Source: Erysipelotrichales bacterium
Lineage (GTDB): Bacteria > Bacillota_I > Bacilli_A > Erysipelotrichales > Erysipelotrichaceae
Length of the DNA stretch: 64,000 bases
Reading direction: 5' to 3'
Assembly: GCA_910576345.1 (NCBI GenBank)
Contig: CAJTIT010000008.1
Location: 33,916-97,915, forward strand
The translations under genes were made by a program, and so were the position numbers. Under the pieces are notes generated by a model that saw only the letters and a program-made list of their open reading frames with translations, was not told the origin of the DNA and did no database searches. Below are positions 16,730 through 26,800 of the stretch, piece by piece (the stretch's first letter is position 1; every line of letters starts with the position of its first letter).

Positions 16730-16872
16730 TACTTGGTTGTTTTCTTTGTTTTCATCTTCTTACAAACCTAGAATATGATGCTTTATATGAAACTAAATTT
16801 AGAAAAATTGAGCAGCAAAATACTTTTTTTAGCTCAAAAACTTCGTGTCCTATACTTTTTATAATATAAAAT

Positions 16873-17181
16873 TTATGGTTTTGGATTCTTTGGAAGAAAT
16901 ACATTGCATTTGGGACAATATAATTCATGTCCTGCAAGTGGTTCTCCACAGCTTGGACAACTCGATTTATACAACAATGCGTCTTCTTTTCGATTCAAGC
17001 GCTTTTTAGAATCTCCAAACACCACCTGATAAAGTGATATTAATGCATATAATCCACAAACAGCGGAAAAAGCGAAAAATACCATTTCATTGGGAAGTGT
17101 TTTGGCCGCAAGAAAAAATACGCTGCAGGCAAGCGCACTCATCAAAAAACAAAGACTCCAGTGAAATCTGGTAAATCGCAT
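16873..17181 (-). CDS. Small zinc-ribbon membrane protein
   Basis: 102 residues from ATG 17181, with AAAGGAGCG upstream. Two membrane helices (about 9-27 and 32-53), a short basic linker, and a C-terminal zinc ribbon SSCPSCGEPLAGHELYCPKC. The two CxxC pairs would bind one zinc on the cytoplasmic side. Such proteins are common in Firmicutes and have no defined role. It is monocistronic between the aro operon and prmC and points the opposite way to aro. Confidence 0.65.
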   Translation of the reverse strand: MRFTRFHWSLCFLMSALACSVFFLAAKTLPNEMVFFAFSAVCGLYALISLYQVVFGDSKKRLNRKEDALLYKSSCPSCGEPLAGHELYCPKCNVFLPKNPKP

Positions 17182-17275
17182 CTTTGATCGCTCCTTTTTA
17201 TCAGCTCTATTGTTAGTATAGTTCAAGTGGATTGAAATAAAACACGAAATTTGACAAAACATATGACAAAGCGTC

Positions 17276-17310
17276 AAAAAAAGAAGTGGAATTTAATAAA
17301 TCCTCTTCTT
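17276..17310 (-). terminator. Terminator after prmC
   Basis: On the minus strand AAGAAG, an interrupted stem around GGATTT/AAATTCC, and CTTCTT are followed by TTTTTTT. The hairpin begins within the prmC stop codon. Confidence 0.65.
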
Positions 17311-18163
17311 AACAATGGAAATATATAAACAGCATTCTTTCTTTCCCACTCATATCTTTTATAAACTCATAACGGGCATCAGGGAAATAAGATTGAACCA
17401 ACGCTTCCAGTGGTTTTCTTTGATTCCATCCCATTTCAAATGCCATCATGGATCTATCTTTCAATACTTGTCTGCATTTTTCAAAAATAATGCGGTAAAA
17501 TTTAAGACCGTCTTCTCCACCAAACAAAGCCACATGTGGTTCAAAATCAACAACACTTTTCTCCATTTTTTCTTCTTGAGGAATATATGGTGGATTGGAA
17601 ATCAGGATATCTAGCTGAAGATTGCGATCAATGATGGGTTCTAACATATCACCAACGATAAACGGAACCATGACTTCATTATTTACGGCATTTTGATTGG
17701 CTACTTGAATAGCATCTGCGCTGATGTCCGTTCCTAATATCTGTAAATATGACGCTTCTTTTTTCAATGCGATGGCAATAGCGCCACTACCTGTACCAAT
17801 ATCTGCCGCTGTGATAGTTTCTTGCTTGGAAAATAATTCATCACAAGCTGCCAGAATGTAGGCAACCAATTCTTCTGTTTCAGGACGGGGAATGAGGACA
17901 TGTGGATTGACGTTGAAACGATAGCCGTAAAACCATTCATAACCCAAAATATGTGACAATGGTTCTCCTTTACACATGCGCTTGATACCTTCTTCGTATG
18001 TATGTCGAAGTGGTTCTTCTATTTCCTGATCCATTTCCATATATAGATTATGTGCTTCCATGTTTGTGAGTTCCAAAAGATACAGAAAAGGCGCTTGATC
18101 ACCAAGATCTTTTTCCAGCATTTGTTTCTGTGCTTGTTTTAAAACTTCTTTATAGGTAGCCAT
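17309..18163 (-). CDS. prmC: Release factor glutamine methyltransferase
   Basis: 284 residues. Methylates the GGQ glutamine of peptide release factors using SAM. An N-terminal helical domain (about 1-85) binds the release factor; the Rossmann domain has TAADIGTGSGAIAIALKKEA (SAM loop) and the hallmark ISNPPYIPQEE around residue 190. Its ATG overlaps the stop of prfA by one base (TAATG), so the enzyme and its substrate are coupled, as in most bacteria. Confidence 0.95.
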   Translation of the reverse strand: MATYKEVLKQAQKQMLEKDLGDQAPFLYLLELTNMEAHNLYMEMDQEIEEPLRHTYEEGIKRMCKGEPLSHILGYEWFYGYRFNVNPHVLIPRPETEELVAYILAACDELFSKQETITAADIGTGSGAIAIALKKEASYLQILGTDISADAIQVANQNAVNNEVMVPFIVGDMLEPIIDRNLQLDILISNPPYIPQEEKMEKSVVDFEPHVALFGGEDGLKFYRIIFEKCRQVLKDRSMMAFEMGWNQRKPLEALVQSYFPDARYEFIKDMSGKERMLFIYFHC

Positions 18164-19239
18164 TATGCTTTCTCTCCAGCTAATTTTGCTTGTTGGTCAG
18201 CACTTTGAAGCGCTTGAAACAAATCATCCAAACGCCCTTCCATAATGCGATCCAATTGATTGACATTGTAGCCGATGCGATGATCCGTCACACGATTTTG
18301 CGGATAGTTGTACGTTCTGATTTTTTCTGCGCGGTCTCCGGTTCCTATTTTAGAGCGACGTTTTGCTCCTTCTGCTTCTTCCAGTTTTCGCTGATGTTCT
18401 TCATATACACGAGAGCGAATCGTCATCATCGCTGTTGCACGGTTTTCATGTTGAGAGCGTCCATCCTGACATTTGACCACAATTCCTGTGGGTTTATGTA
18501 CGATGCGTACCGCTGAATCAGTACGATTGACGTGCTGACCACCGGCACCGGATGCACGCATTGTTTCGATTTCCAAATCATTTATATCGATATCAAAATC
18601 CTCTGGTTCAATTTCCGGTGAAACCAAAACAGTCGCTGTGGATGTATGGATTCTACCTTGACTTTCTGTTTTTGGGACGCGCTGTACACGGTGTGAACCA
18701 CTTTCAAACTTGAATGCACCATATGCGCCGTCTCCTTTGATCATGAAACTGACAAGTGAAAATCCACCGGCTTCACAATCATCCATTTCAATCGTTTCCA
18801 CTTTTAAACCATGACTTTCTGCATATTTTGTATACATGCGATAGAGATCGCCTGCAAAAATATTACCTTCATCACCGCCTGCGGCTCCACGAATTTCCAC
18901 AATCGCATTGTGTGCATCATTGGGATCTTTGGGTATCAACAATAATTCCAATTTTTCTAAAAGACGTGGTATTTTTTCTTCTCCGGCGGCTATTTCCAGT
19001 TCTGCCATTTCTTTGATTTCTTTATCGTCTTCTTGCAATAATGCTTTCGCTTCTTCTATGTTTTGAAGCACTTGCTTATATTCGCTGTAGGTTTCGACGA
19101 CCTGTGACAAATCTGCCTGTTCCCTTCCCAGTTTAGCAAGTTGTTTTGGATCCGACATCACTTCAGTGGTCATCATCAGTTCTGTTATTTCATGATAGCG
19201 GTTGACCATTCCTTCTAAACGCTCAATTACTACACTCAT
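18163..19239 (-). CDS. prfA: Peptide chain release factor 1
   Basis: 358 residues, normal length. Recognises UAA and UAG in the ribosomal A site and triggers peptide release. The GGQ loop is RASGAGGQHVNRTDSAVRI near residue 230. The anticodon-like recognition loop typical of RF1 (PxT) is visible before it as VQRVPKTESQGRIHTSTATV, next to the switch region. Overlaps prmC on the same strand. Start supported by GGAATG-rich upstream DNA. Confidence 0.96.
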   Translation of the reverse strand: MSVVIERLEGMVNRYHEITELMMTTEVMSDPKQLAKLGREQADLSQVVETYSEYKQVLQNIEEAKALLQEDDKEIKEMAELEIAAGEEKIPRLLEKLELLLIPKDPNDAHNAIVEIRGAAGGDEGNIFAGDLYRMYTKYAESHGLKVETIEMDDCEAGGFSLVSFMIKGDGAYGAFKFESGSHRVQRVPKTESQGRIHTSTATVLVSPEIEPEDFDIDINDLEIETMRASGAGGQHVNRTDSAVRIVHKPTGIVVKCQDGRSQHENRATAMMTIRSRVYEEHQRKLEEAEGAKRRSKIGTGDRAEKIRTYNYPQNRVTDHRIGYNVNQLDRIMEGRLDDLFQALQSADQQAKLAGEKA

Positions 19240-19600
19240 GGATCATTCCTCACTTTCTGTCGCAATTTCTTCGTTAAAATCACATGTCTATACTATACCA
19301 TTAAGCGGTATTTCTCACAAGGAAAATCCGTATTCTTCTTTAAAAAAACACGAGATTTTTTAGACGTATTTTATTTCTTGATATTGAAAATGTTCCTTTG
19401 TCATGTAGTTATGATTCTGACAGAATGCCTTCTTCATAATTGGCTATAATTTAGAGGAATCTTATTGGGTACGCAATTACACAATGCCCATCAATAGATT
19501 ATCGTATAGCGTTTTAAAAAATTATTTTTAAGTCGATAGCAAAACTGCTATTTACAAAAAAACCGTATCTATATGATCACATCATAATACGGTTTTTCTC
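19240..19600. other. Gene-free stretch; possible plus-strand small RNA
   Basis: No reading frame fits. A -10-like TGGCTATAAT lies at 19440-19449 on the plus strand, followed by about 145 bases with short hairpins (for example ATAGC...GCTAT near 19537-19552) and then the bidirectional terminator at 19557. That is the outline of a small RNA gene, but there is no clear -35 and no known family is recognised. Confidence 0.25.
19557..19597. terminator. Bidirectional terminator after the 1358-residue surface protein gene
   Basis: AAAAACCGTAT and ATACGGTTTTT form an 11-pair stem with T runs on both strands (seven T on the minus side). It ends the giant gene at 19647. Confidence 0.75.
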
Positions 19601-19646
19601 TGTTTTTTCTTAATTTGATTGTTTTCTTTATATTTTGCATCAACAT

Positions 19647-22600
19647 TTATCGATCATATCGTTTCATAACACGTGAAATCAATAATATGCATCCTGTTCC
19701 TATAAATAAAACCCACCATATTGACCATTCATTTGTATCTCCTGTATTGGCACCACCGATATTGGCATTTAGATCTCTTGTAAGATTTCCATATTTATCA
19801 AACCAATCAGGGTCAATATTGCGATCGGGGATTCCATCTCCGTCGTCGTCAATATTGCGATCAGGATTGCCGTCCCCATCATCATCGATATTCAATATTG
19901 GAGTAAAGCCTTCTCCTGTATCATATGCAAATCCATTGTAGTTACAGTTTTTGTTTGGTATCCAGCGTTTTACAACTGCGATGTTGATATTTGCTTTTCC
20001 GTCGCCATCCGTATCTACATTGATGTCCGGTTTTCCATCGCCTTTGGTATCAATGTTGATGTCCGGTATATTGTCAAAGTTTGTATCGATGTTTAAATCT
20101 GCGATGCAATCATGGTCAATATCTAGATTCAAGTCCGGAAGTCCATCTCCATCGGTATCAATGTTGATGTCTTTTCCATCCAATTCGCATACTTTTTTAT
20201 CATCCTTAACATTTCCATCCGGATCATATTCCGTGCCATCCGGTAAGGTGACGGATCCATCCGGATTGATAATGGCGCCATCCGGTGTTTCTATTTCTGT
20301 ACCATTTGGAAATTCTACTTTTCCTCCATCCGGTACTTCTACACTTCCATCTGGTTTCTTTGTCGGTTGATCGCCTTTGTCATTTGGCTTTCCACATACT
20401 TCATCGCCTGTCTCTACTTTCCCATCCGGTCCAACCACACACATGTTGTCTTTGTTGTTCGGTTGTGCAGTATTGCTTATCGCGAACTTACCTAATTCAT
20501 CCGTAATGAATGTAACATAGTTTCCTTCTTTTTCTGCCTTGATCTCTGTAACTTTGCCATTTTCATCGATTTGATAAATGATTGGATCTTCACTGTCTGT
20601 ATATGGCAGATATACTTTAATACTTCCATCCGGTTCTACTTTCGTATTGCCTTTCTGTAAGTACACATCATATACTGCGTTTGCGTTTTTTGGTAAAAGC
20701 GGTAATGGCTGATCGGTTATATCATCCACGATCAATTCTACATTTGGATCAAATGTGGTGCCATTTTGTCCTTCTACCTTTGATGTTTTGTCATCCGTTT
20801 CTATGACTTTCTTTCTCTCTGATTCCCATTTATCTAATGCATCTTTGATCCAGTCTTCATATTCTTTTTTCTCATCATCTATTAGTTTATCCTTCACATC
20901 TTCATATTCATCTTTTACTTGATCAATGATGTCTTTGGATTCATCCGATCCATCAATATCATCAATATTGGGTAATGGTACGATTTCAAATGAAATATTT
21001 GCCTGATTTCCTGCATTGTCAATCGCATTGACTTCGTATTTTCCTACACCATCTATTCGTTCATCAACGTCTTCTTGAATTGTTCCTGCTTGTGCTCCGT
21101 CTTTCAAGTATTCCGCATACGATAATCCACTTCCTGCATCTTTCACATGAATAAACCTAGGTAGATAGTAATATTTATAGACGCTCTTGTCTTTTACTCC
21201 GGTAATATCCGGTGCTTTTCGATCAATCATCAGTGTTTCACCGGAACTTACATCACTACAGTTTCCTGCTTTGTCACATGCTTTGGCTGTTATACCGATT
21301 TCTACATCATCTTGATAAGTGACTTTACCGGTTGTACTTGTTTTTGTATTACTGGATCCTTTTGTATCGGTTTCAATATACGTGTAATTATCAATTCCAC
21401 TTGTGCCATCGCTACTTGACATGATTACTTCGGCACCTGTATTCATCCAGTTTCCAAAACTCAAGAAGTTAATCAGTCTTGCCATTCTTGATGTATTGAT
21501 TTGATTCATGGAAAGCGTAGGTACTGTTGGTGGTGTTTGATCGATCTTCACTTGATAATTGATGCCTTTTGCGATAATACCAGTGGTAGAATTCTTCAAG
21601 TAGAAGGTAATTGAATAATCTCCATCGGTATGATACGTGATCGGCGTTGTTTGGAAATTGATTCCATCAGAACTGATTTGATCATATCCATCTTTATTGG
21701 TGGTTGATATTTGAATATCGCTGATATACCAATTATTCTTTCCTTTGGTTCCTTCAATTTTATAATATCCGCTTCCATTGTTTGGTAATGACGGATTTAC
21801 TTCTGCTTGTACTTGAAATAAATATCTGGCTTCATTACCATATTCATCTGTAATATGCATAGAATAATTTCCAGACTGTAACGGCTCTTCATGATATTCT
21901 GAGGATGTACCGTCATGATTGGAAACTGTAGCCGCGTATTGATTCCATCCAATTTCATCATCCGGAACCGTTAAAGAAACGCGATCATTAATCATTAGTT
22001 GATTTGTTCCGGTAGCACTATACCCTTGTAAAACCGGTGCTTTTTTTAATGAATCAATTCTGAATTCTACACCGTCTTCTATATGACCATCATAGTATAA
22101 CCAATAGCATACATATTTTCTTGTGTCTTCAGCAAGGATTTTTTTCCTATCTCCTGAATTTATTTCTGTTTCTATCCCATCCTTTAAATACCAATTGTTA
22201 CTAGGATTCAACGTATTATTCAGCTCTTTTAATTTTAACGAATTTGTGTTCGTGCTGTTTCCACCTTGAAATGTAACGGTAACATCTTGATTCGTTTTTA
22301 AACCTGAATCATAATTACCTTGATTTGTTGTCGCAGTCATAATAGGTGGAGTTAAAGTTGCTGTTACATTGATCTGTATGTCCACACTTTCTTCTTCGTA
22401 AAGCTCATTTCCTGGTTTTTTAATTCTTATGATTGCTGATCCAATCTTTTGCGAAAGTTGAAAAGTTCCTGTCTCACCTTTTGGCGGCCGTTTTGATATA
22501 ATTCTTTTTGGATCACTAACAATTGTATAAACAAATTCACTATTTGGTATGGTTGCCGCACCGCCATCCGGATATAAAGTAACATTTGTTTGATTTTCAT

Positions 22601-23723
22601 CTACATTAAACAAAGAACAATCATTTGATGCATTTGTTTTATCTTCTAAAGAACCATAAACTTTAATTGGTTCTTGTGTGCCTTTTTTTATTTTAACATG
22701 AATAATCTCTGTTTCTTTTACACGATTTGGATCTTTTGTAAAGTCTGATGAATCTAAATAAAGTGAAGTTAAAATACTCTCATCTACTACTTTTACTTTA
22801 AAGTAATAATCGCCATTTACTAAATCATTTATAGCATTTACTTCTGCTGTTCCTTTTGCATTGTCCACATTATCTAACTGAAAATATGCGCTTGGTGTAT
22901 TACTATTCCCATTTCCGTTCTCATCTGTATCATAAATATAGAAGTGATAAGGACCATCTCCTTTATCAGTTGTAACATGAATGGTATCAATGGAATGTTG
23001 CGGATATTCTTTTTCAATATATGTTTGATCTGCTGTTACTGAAGCGATTGTTTCCAAGTTTTTTCTTGGAAGATTAATTTCCATAAAATACATGACATAT
23101 CCATAAGCAAAACCTTGGCCTGGTCTGTATACCAGATGTGTATAATCCATGTATTGTTGTTTTGAAGATTGACTCAACAACTCTTGACTTGGATCACGCA
23201 TATAAATCACACGCGATATTTCATTTTCATAATATTCTTCAATAAAAAATTCTGATGGATACCAAAAATTATCCATTACATCAAAAGCAGAAAAATCTGT
23301 TTCATTATTCGTTAAAAAATCGTATTCATCTAATGTTAAATATCTTAATGATATGCCAGGATTTTTAGTAATGACATATGCACCAATGGTATCGTGCATA
23401 GCAATATTCGTTGGTGTTTGAATGCTTACACTAAACCTCCACGCTGGATCTGTAATTGCATGTTCATAAGTAGGCTGCAGATAAGGATCGTAGGTTACAA
23501 TAAACCCTTTGCCTGTATCTTGGTCTGCATAGATAATCCTCCACTGCCAGTTTCCCATCACGAAATAATCTCTATCAGTTTCTTTAAACTTTTCTCCTAC
23601 ACCGTAATAATCTGAAGTATCAATTGAGTCTGCATTAAGCTCATGATTATAATTATAAAAAGCATAGCCTATTGTAATTGTCCCCATCAATGTAAATAGT
23701 ACCACTATCAATTTTTTCAGCAT
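19647..23723 (-). CDS. Giant cell-surface protein with Ca-type aspartate repeats (1358 aa)
   Basis: Order: N-terminal membrane/signal segment (LKKLIVVLFTLMGTITIGYAF), a unique region of about 300 residues beginning NYNHELNADS with FVMGNWQWRIIYAD, several Ig-like modules (one near 560-640 is a diverged relative of a module in the neighbour), then from about residue 645 a block nearly identical to the neighbour's end: another Ig-like domain, an acidic helical stretch (DIDGSDESKDIIDQVKDEYE), a PDG-repeat section, and eight short aspartate-rich repeats like DTDGDGLPDLN that resemble thrombospondin type 3 calcium sites. It ends NTGDTNEW, a hydrophobic helix and a basic tail, like a sortase signal lacking LP. 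Function unknown; adhesin-like. Confidence 0.8.
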   Translation of the reverse strand: MLKKLIVVLFTLMGTITIGYAFYNYNHELNADSIDTSDYYGVGEKFKETDRDYFVMGNWQWRIIYADQDTGKGFIVTYDPYLQPTYEHAITDPAWRFSVSIQTPTNIAMHDTIGAYVITKNPGISLRYLTLDEYDFLTNNETDFSAFDVMDNFWYPSEFFIEEYYENEISRVIYMRDPSQELLSQSSKQQYMDYTHLVYRPGQGFAYGYVMYFMEINLPRKNLETIASVTADQTYIEKEYPQHSIDTIHVTTDKGDGPYHFYIYDTDENGNGNSNTPSAYFQLDNVDNAKGTAEVNAINDLVNGDYYFKVKVVDESILTSLYLDSSDFTKDPNRVKETEIIHVKIKKGTQEPIKVYGSLEDKTNASNDCSLFNVDENQTNVTLYPDGGAATIPNSEFVYTIVSDPKRIISKRPPKGETGTFQLSQKIGSAIIRIKKPGNELYEEESVDIQINVTATLTPPIMTATTNQGNYDSGLKTNQDVTVTFQGGNSTNTNSLKLKELNNTLNPSNNWYLKDGIETEINSGDRKKILAEDTRKYVCYWLYYDGHIEDGVEFRIDSLKKAPVLQGYSATGTNQLMINDRVSLTVPDDEIGWNQYAATVSNHDGTSSEYHEEPLQSGNYSMHITDEYGNEARYLFQVQAEVNPSLPNNGSGYYKIEGTKGKNNWYISDIQISTTNKDGYDQISSDGINFQTTPITYHTDGDYSITFYLKNSTTGIIAKGINYQVKIDQTPPTVPTLSMNQINTSRMARLINFLSFGNWMNTGAEVIMSSSDGTSGIDNYTYIETDTKGSSNTKTSTTGKVTYQDDVEIGITAKACDKAGNCSDVSSGETLMIDRKAPDITGVKDKSVYKYYYLPRFIHVKDAGSGLSYAEYLKDGAQAGTIQEDVDERIDGVGKYEVNAIDNAGNQANISFEIVPLPNIDDIDGSDESKDIIDQVKDEYEDVKDKLIDDEKKEYEDWIKDALDKWESERKKVIETDDKTSKVEGQNGTTFDPNVELIVDDITDQPLPLLPKNANAVYDVYLQKGNTKVEPDGSIKVYLPYTDSEDPIIYQIDENGKVTEIKAEKEGNYVTFITDELGKFAISNTAQPNNKDNMCVVGPDGKVETGDEVCGKPNDKGDQPTKKPDGSVEVPDGGKVEFPNGTEIETPDGAIINPDGSVTLPDGTEYDPDGNVKDDKKVCELDGKDINIDTDGDGLPDLNLDIDHDCIADLNIDTNFDNIPDINIDTKGDGKPDINVDTDGDGKANINIAVVKRWIPNKNCNYNGFAYDTGEGFTPILNIDDDGDGNPDRNIDDDGDGIPDRNIDPDWFDKYGNLTRDLNANIGGANTGDTNEWSIWWVLFIGTGCILLISRVMKRYDR
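19705..21786 (-). repeat. 2.1-kb direct repeat, copy 1 (3' part of giant gene 1)
   Basis: The stretch from the LPNNGSGYYKIEG codons to the NTGDTNEW codons matches the same stretch of the other giant gene at a constant offset of 4238 bases. The landmarks ttgaccattc (19721 against 23959) and tttgg (21781 against 26019) give the same offset at both ends, so there is no net insertion or deletion. Confidence 0.8.
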
Positions 23724-23803
23724 AACTATCTTTCCTTTCTTCTGGCCTCTACAAATGTAGACATTAAAAGACTAAGGAATTTATTATTGAAATATATGTT
23801 TCT

Positions 23804-23842
23804 GAATAAAAAAACAGGCATTTTTATCTTAAAAATACCTGT
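23804..23842 (-). terminator. Terminator between the two giant genes
   Basis: On the minus strand AACAGG-ATTTTT pairs with AAAAAT-CCTGTT (one mismatch) and runs into TTTTTTT. It may lower but not abolish read-through into the downstream giant gene. Confidence 0.7.
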
Positions 23843-23872
23843 TCAGAAATGTCTACTATATTAGACTCATTT

Positions 23873-26800
23873 TTATTGAAATGTATCTTTCTGTTTATGC
23901 TTTAATGTTTGTGAATAAATCAATATAATTCCTGTACAAATGAACATCATCCACCACATTGACCATTCATTTGTATCTCCTGTATTGGCACCACCAATAT
24001 TGGCATTTGGATCTCTTGTAAGATTTCCATATTTATCAAACCAATCAGGGTCAACATTGCGATCAGGGATTCCATCTCCGTCGTCGTCAATATTGCGATC
24101 AGGATTGCCGTCCCCATCATCATCGATATTCAATATCGGAGTAAAGCCTTCTCCTGTATCATATGCAAATCCATTGTAGTTACAGTTTTTGTTTGGTATC
24201 CAGCGTTTTACAACTGCGATGTTGATATTTGCTTTTCCATCGCCATCCGTATCTACATTGATGTCCGGTTTTCCATCGCCTTTGGTGTCAATATTGATAT
24301 CTGGTATATTATCGAAATTCGTATCGATGTTTAAATCTGCGATGCAATCATGGTCAATATCTAGATTCAAGTCTGGAAGTCCATCTCCATCGGTATCAAT
24401 GTTGATGTCTTTTCCATCCAATTCGCATACTTTTTTATCATCCTTAATATTTCCATCCGGATCATATTCTGTGCCATCCGGTAATGTGACGGATCCATCC
24501 GGATTGATAATGGCGCCATCCGGTGTTTCTATTTCTGTACCATTTGGAAATTCTACTTTTCCTCCATCCGGTACTTCTACACTGCCATCCGGTTTCTTTG
24601 TCGGTTGGTCACCTTTGTCATTTGGTTTTCCACATACTTCATCGCCTGTATTCCCTGCTCCGTCTGGTCCTACTACACACATATTGTCTTTGTTGTTCGG
24701 TTGTGCCGTATTGCTTATCGCAAATTTCCCAAGTTCATCCGTTATGAATGTGACATAGTTTCCTTCTTTTTCTGCCTTGATTTCTGTGACTTTGCCATTT
24801 TCATCGATTTGATAAATGATTGGATCTTCGTTGTCTGTATATGGCAGATATACTTTAATACTTCCATCTGGTTCTACTTTGGTATTGCCTTTTTGTAAGT
24901 ACACATCATATACAACATTTGCATTCTTTGGTAATGGTGGTAATGGCTGATCGGTTATATCATCCACGATCAGTTCCAAATTAGGATCAAATGTAGTGCC
25001 ATCTTGTCCTTCTACTTTTGATGTTTTGTCATCCGTTTCTATGACTTTCTTTCGTTCTGATTCCCATTTGTCTTCCGCATCTTTGATCCAGTCTTCATAT
25101 TCTTTTCTTTCTTCATCTGTCAAATGATCCTTGACTTCTTCGTATTCATCTTTCACTTGATCAATGATGTCTTTGGATTCATCACTTCCATCAATATCAT
25201 CAATATTGGGTAATGGTACGATTTCAAAAGATAAAGTAGATTCATTTCCTGCATTGTCAATCGCATTGACTTCGTATTTTCCTACACCATCTATTCGTTC
25301 ATTGACATCTTCTTGAATCGTTCCTGCCTGTGTGCCATCTTTCTTGTATTCTGCATACGATAATCCACTGCCACTATCTTTGACTTTCACAAATCTTGGT
25401 AGATAATAGTATTTATACACACTTTGATCTTTTACTCCGGTAATATCCGGTCCTTTTCGATCAATCATCAAGGTTTCACTCGCACTTAAATCGCTACAAT
25501 TTCCTGCTTTGTCACATGCTTTGGCAGTTATACCAATTTCTACATCATCTTGATAAGTGACTTTACCGGTTGTACTTGTTTTGGTATTGCTTGTTCCTTT
25601 GGTATCTGTTTCTACATAACTATAGTTGTCAATTCCACTTGTGCCATCGGTACTTGACATAATTACTTCTGCGCCTGTATTCATCCAGTTGCCAAAACTC
25701 AAGAAGTTGATCAGTCTTGCCATTCTTGATGTATTCAGTTGATTCATCGTCAAGGTTGGTACTGTTGGTGGTGTTTGATCTATCTTCACTTGATAATTGA
25801 TTCCTTTTGCGATAATGCCTGTGGTAGAATTCTTCAAATAGAATGTAATTGGGTAATCGCCATCTGTTTGATAAATCAATGGTGTTGTCCCAAAGGTAAT
25901 ACCATCCGAACTGATAAGATCATATCCATCCTTATTCAAAGTTGATATCTTGATATCACTCACATACCAATTGTTCTTACCTTTGGTTCCTTCAATCTTA
26001 TAATATCCACTTCCATTGTTTGGCAGGGTCGTATCATTGATCACTAAGGTTCCTTCTTGATATTCAAAATCATAATTTGGATTTGTTAATCCTGTCACTT
26101 GGATACCATCTGTATATCTTCCTGCTTGTTGTGTTAGCGGATATTTGCTTGTGATGATTGGCGTCCCTAAATTATCTCCGGCGATTGGCTGTGGATTATA
26201 AGTAACTCCATTATCTTTGAATGCTTCTCCTACTTTTCTTGTCACATCTTTTGGTTTTACTACTGTCTTTCTTTGTTTTACTGTGATTACTTTGGAATCA
26301 GAAGAAGATTGATAATTCGTATCTGCTGCTTTGGTTACTTTGAGTGTAAAGGTTCCAACTCCTGTGACACGAATAGAGCCATTGTTTAAGCTAGCGCCTG
26401 TACCAGAATCATTTTCAATTGTCCAAGTAACATTTCCACTTCCTGTTCCACCAGTAGAGGTTGGAGTATACGTATTTCCATACATCATAGAATCTCCACT
26501 GCTAATCTTAATTGGATTTGTTTGCGTTGGTAATTGAGAAAGTGTGATTTGTTTCGTCACTGTTTTTGAATTGTAGTTATTATTCCCAGCAACTGTCGCT
26601 TCCAAAGTAAAGGTTCCAGCACTCAACATCTTGAATTTGTTTGTATTTGAAATTTGAGCAACAGTATGTCCATTTATAATAGAATAAGTTTCATTTTCCC
26701 CGCTTTCATTTCCGGAAGTTGTAATAGCAATTTCTTGATTGGATAGGAAATTATAATTAGCGTTGTTTGTTATTTGATAGTTATCTTGATTTGCTTTACC

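Noticed and set aside
19955..20400. Possible CRISPR array or tandem DNA repeat
   Set aside because: The short repeats are in-frame codons for aspartate-rich motifs of the giant protein with irregular length and no spacers.
24189..24758. Long plus-strand open frames (also 19951-20370) across the giant genes
   Set aside because: They are antisense shadows produced by the repetitive PDG/DGDG coding sequence (rich in ccatccggt), appear in both copies at the same place, and have no ribosome site or natural composition.
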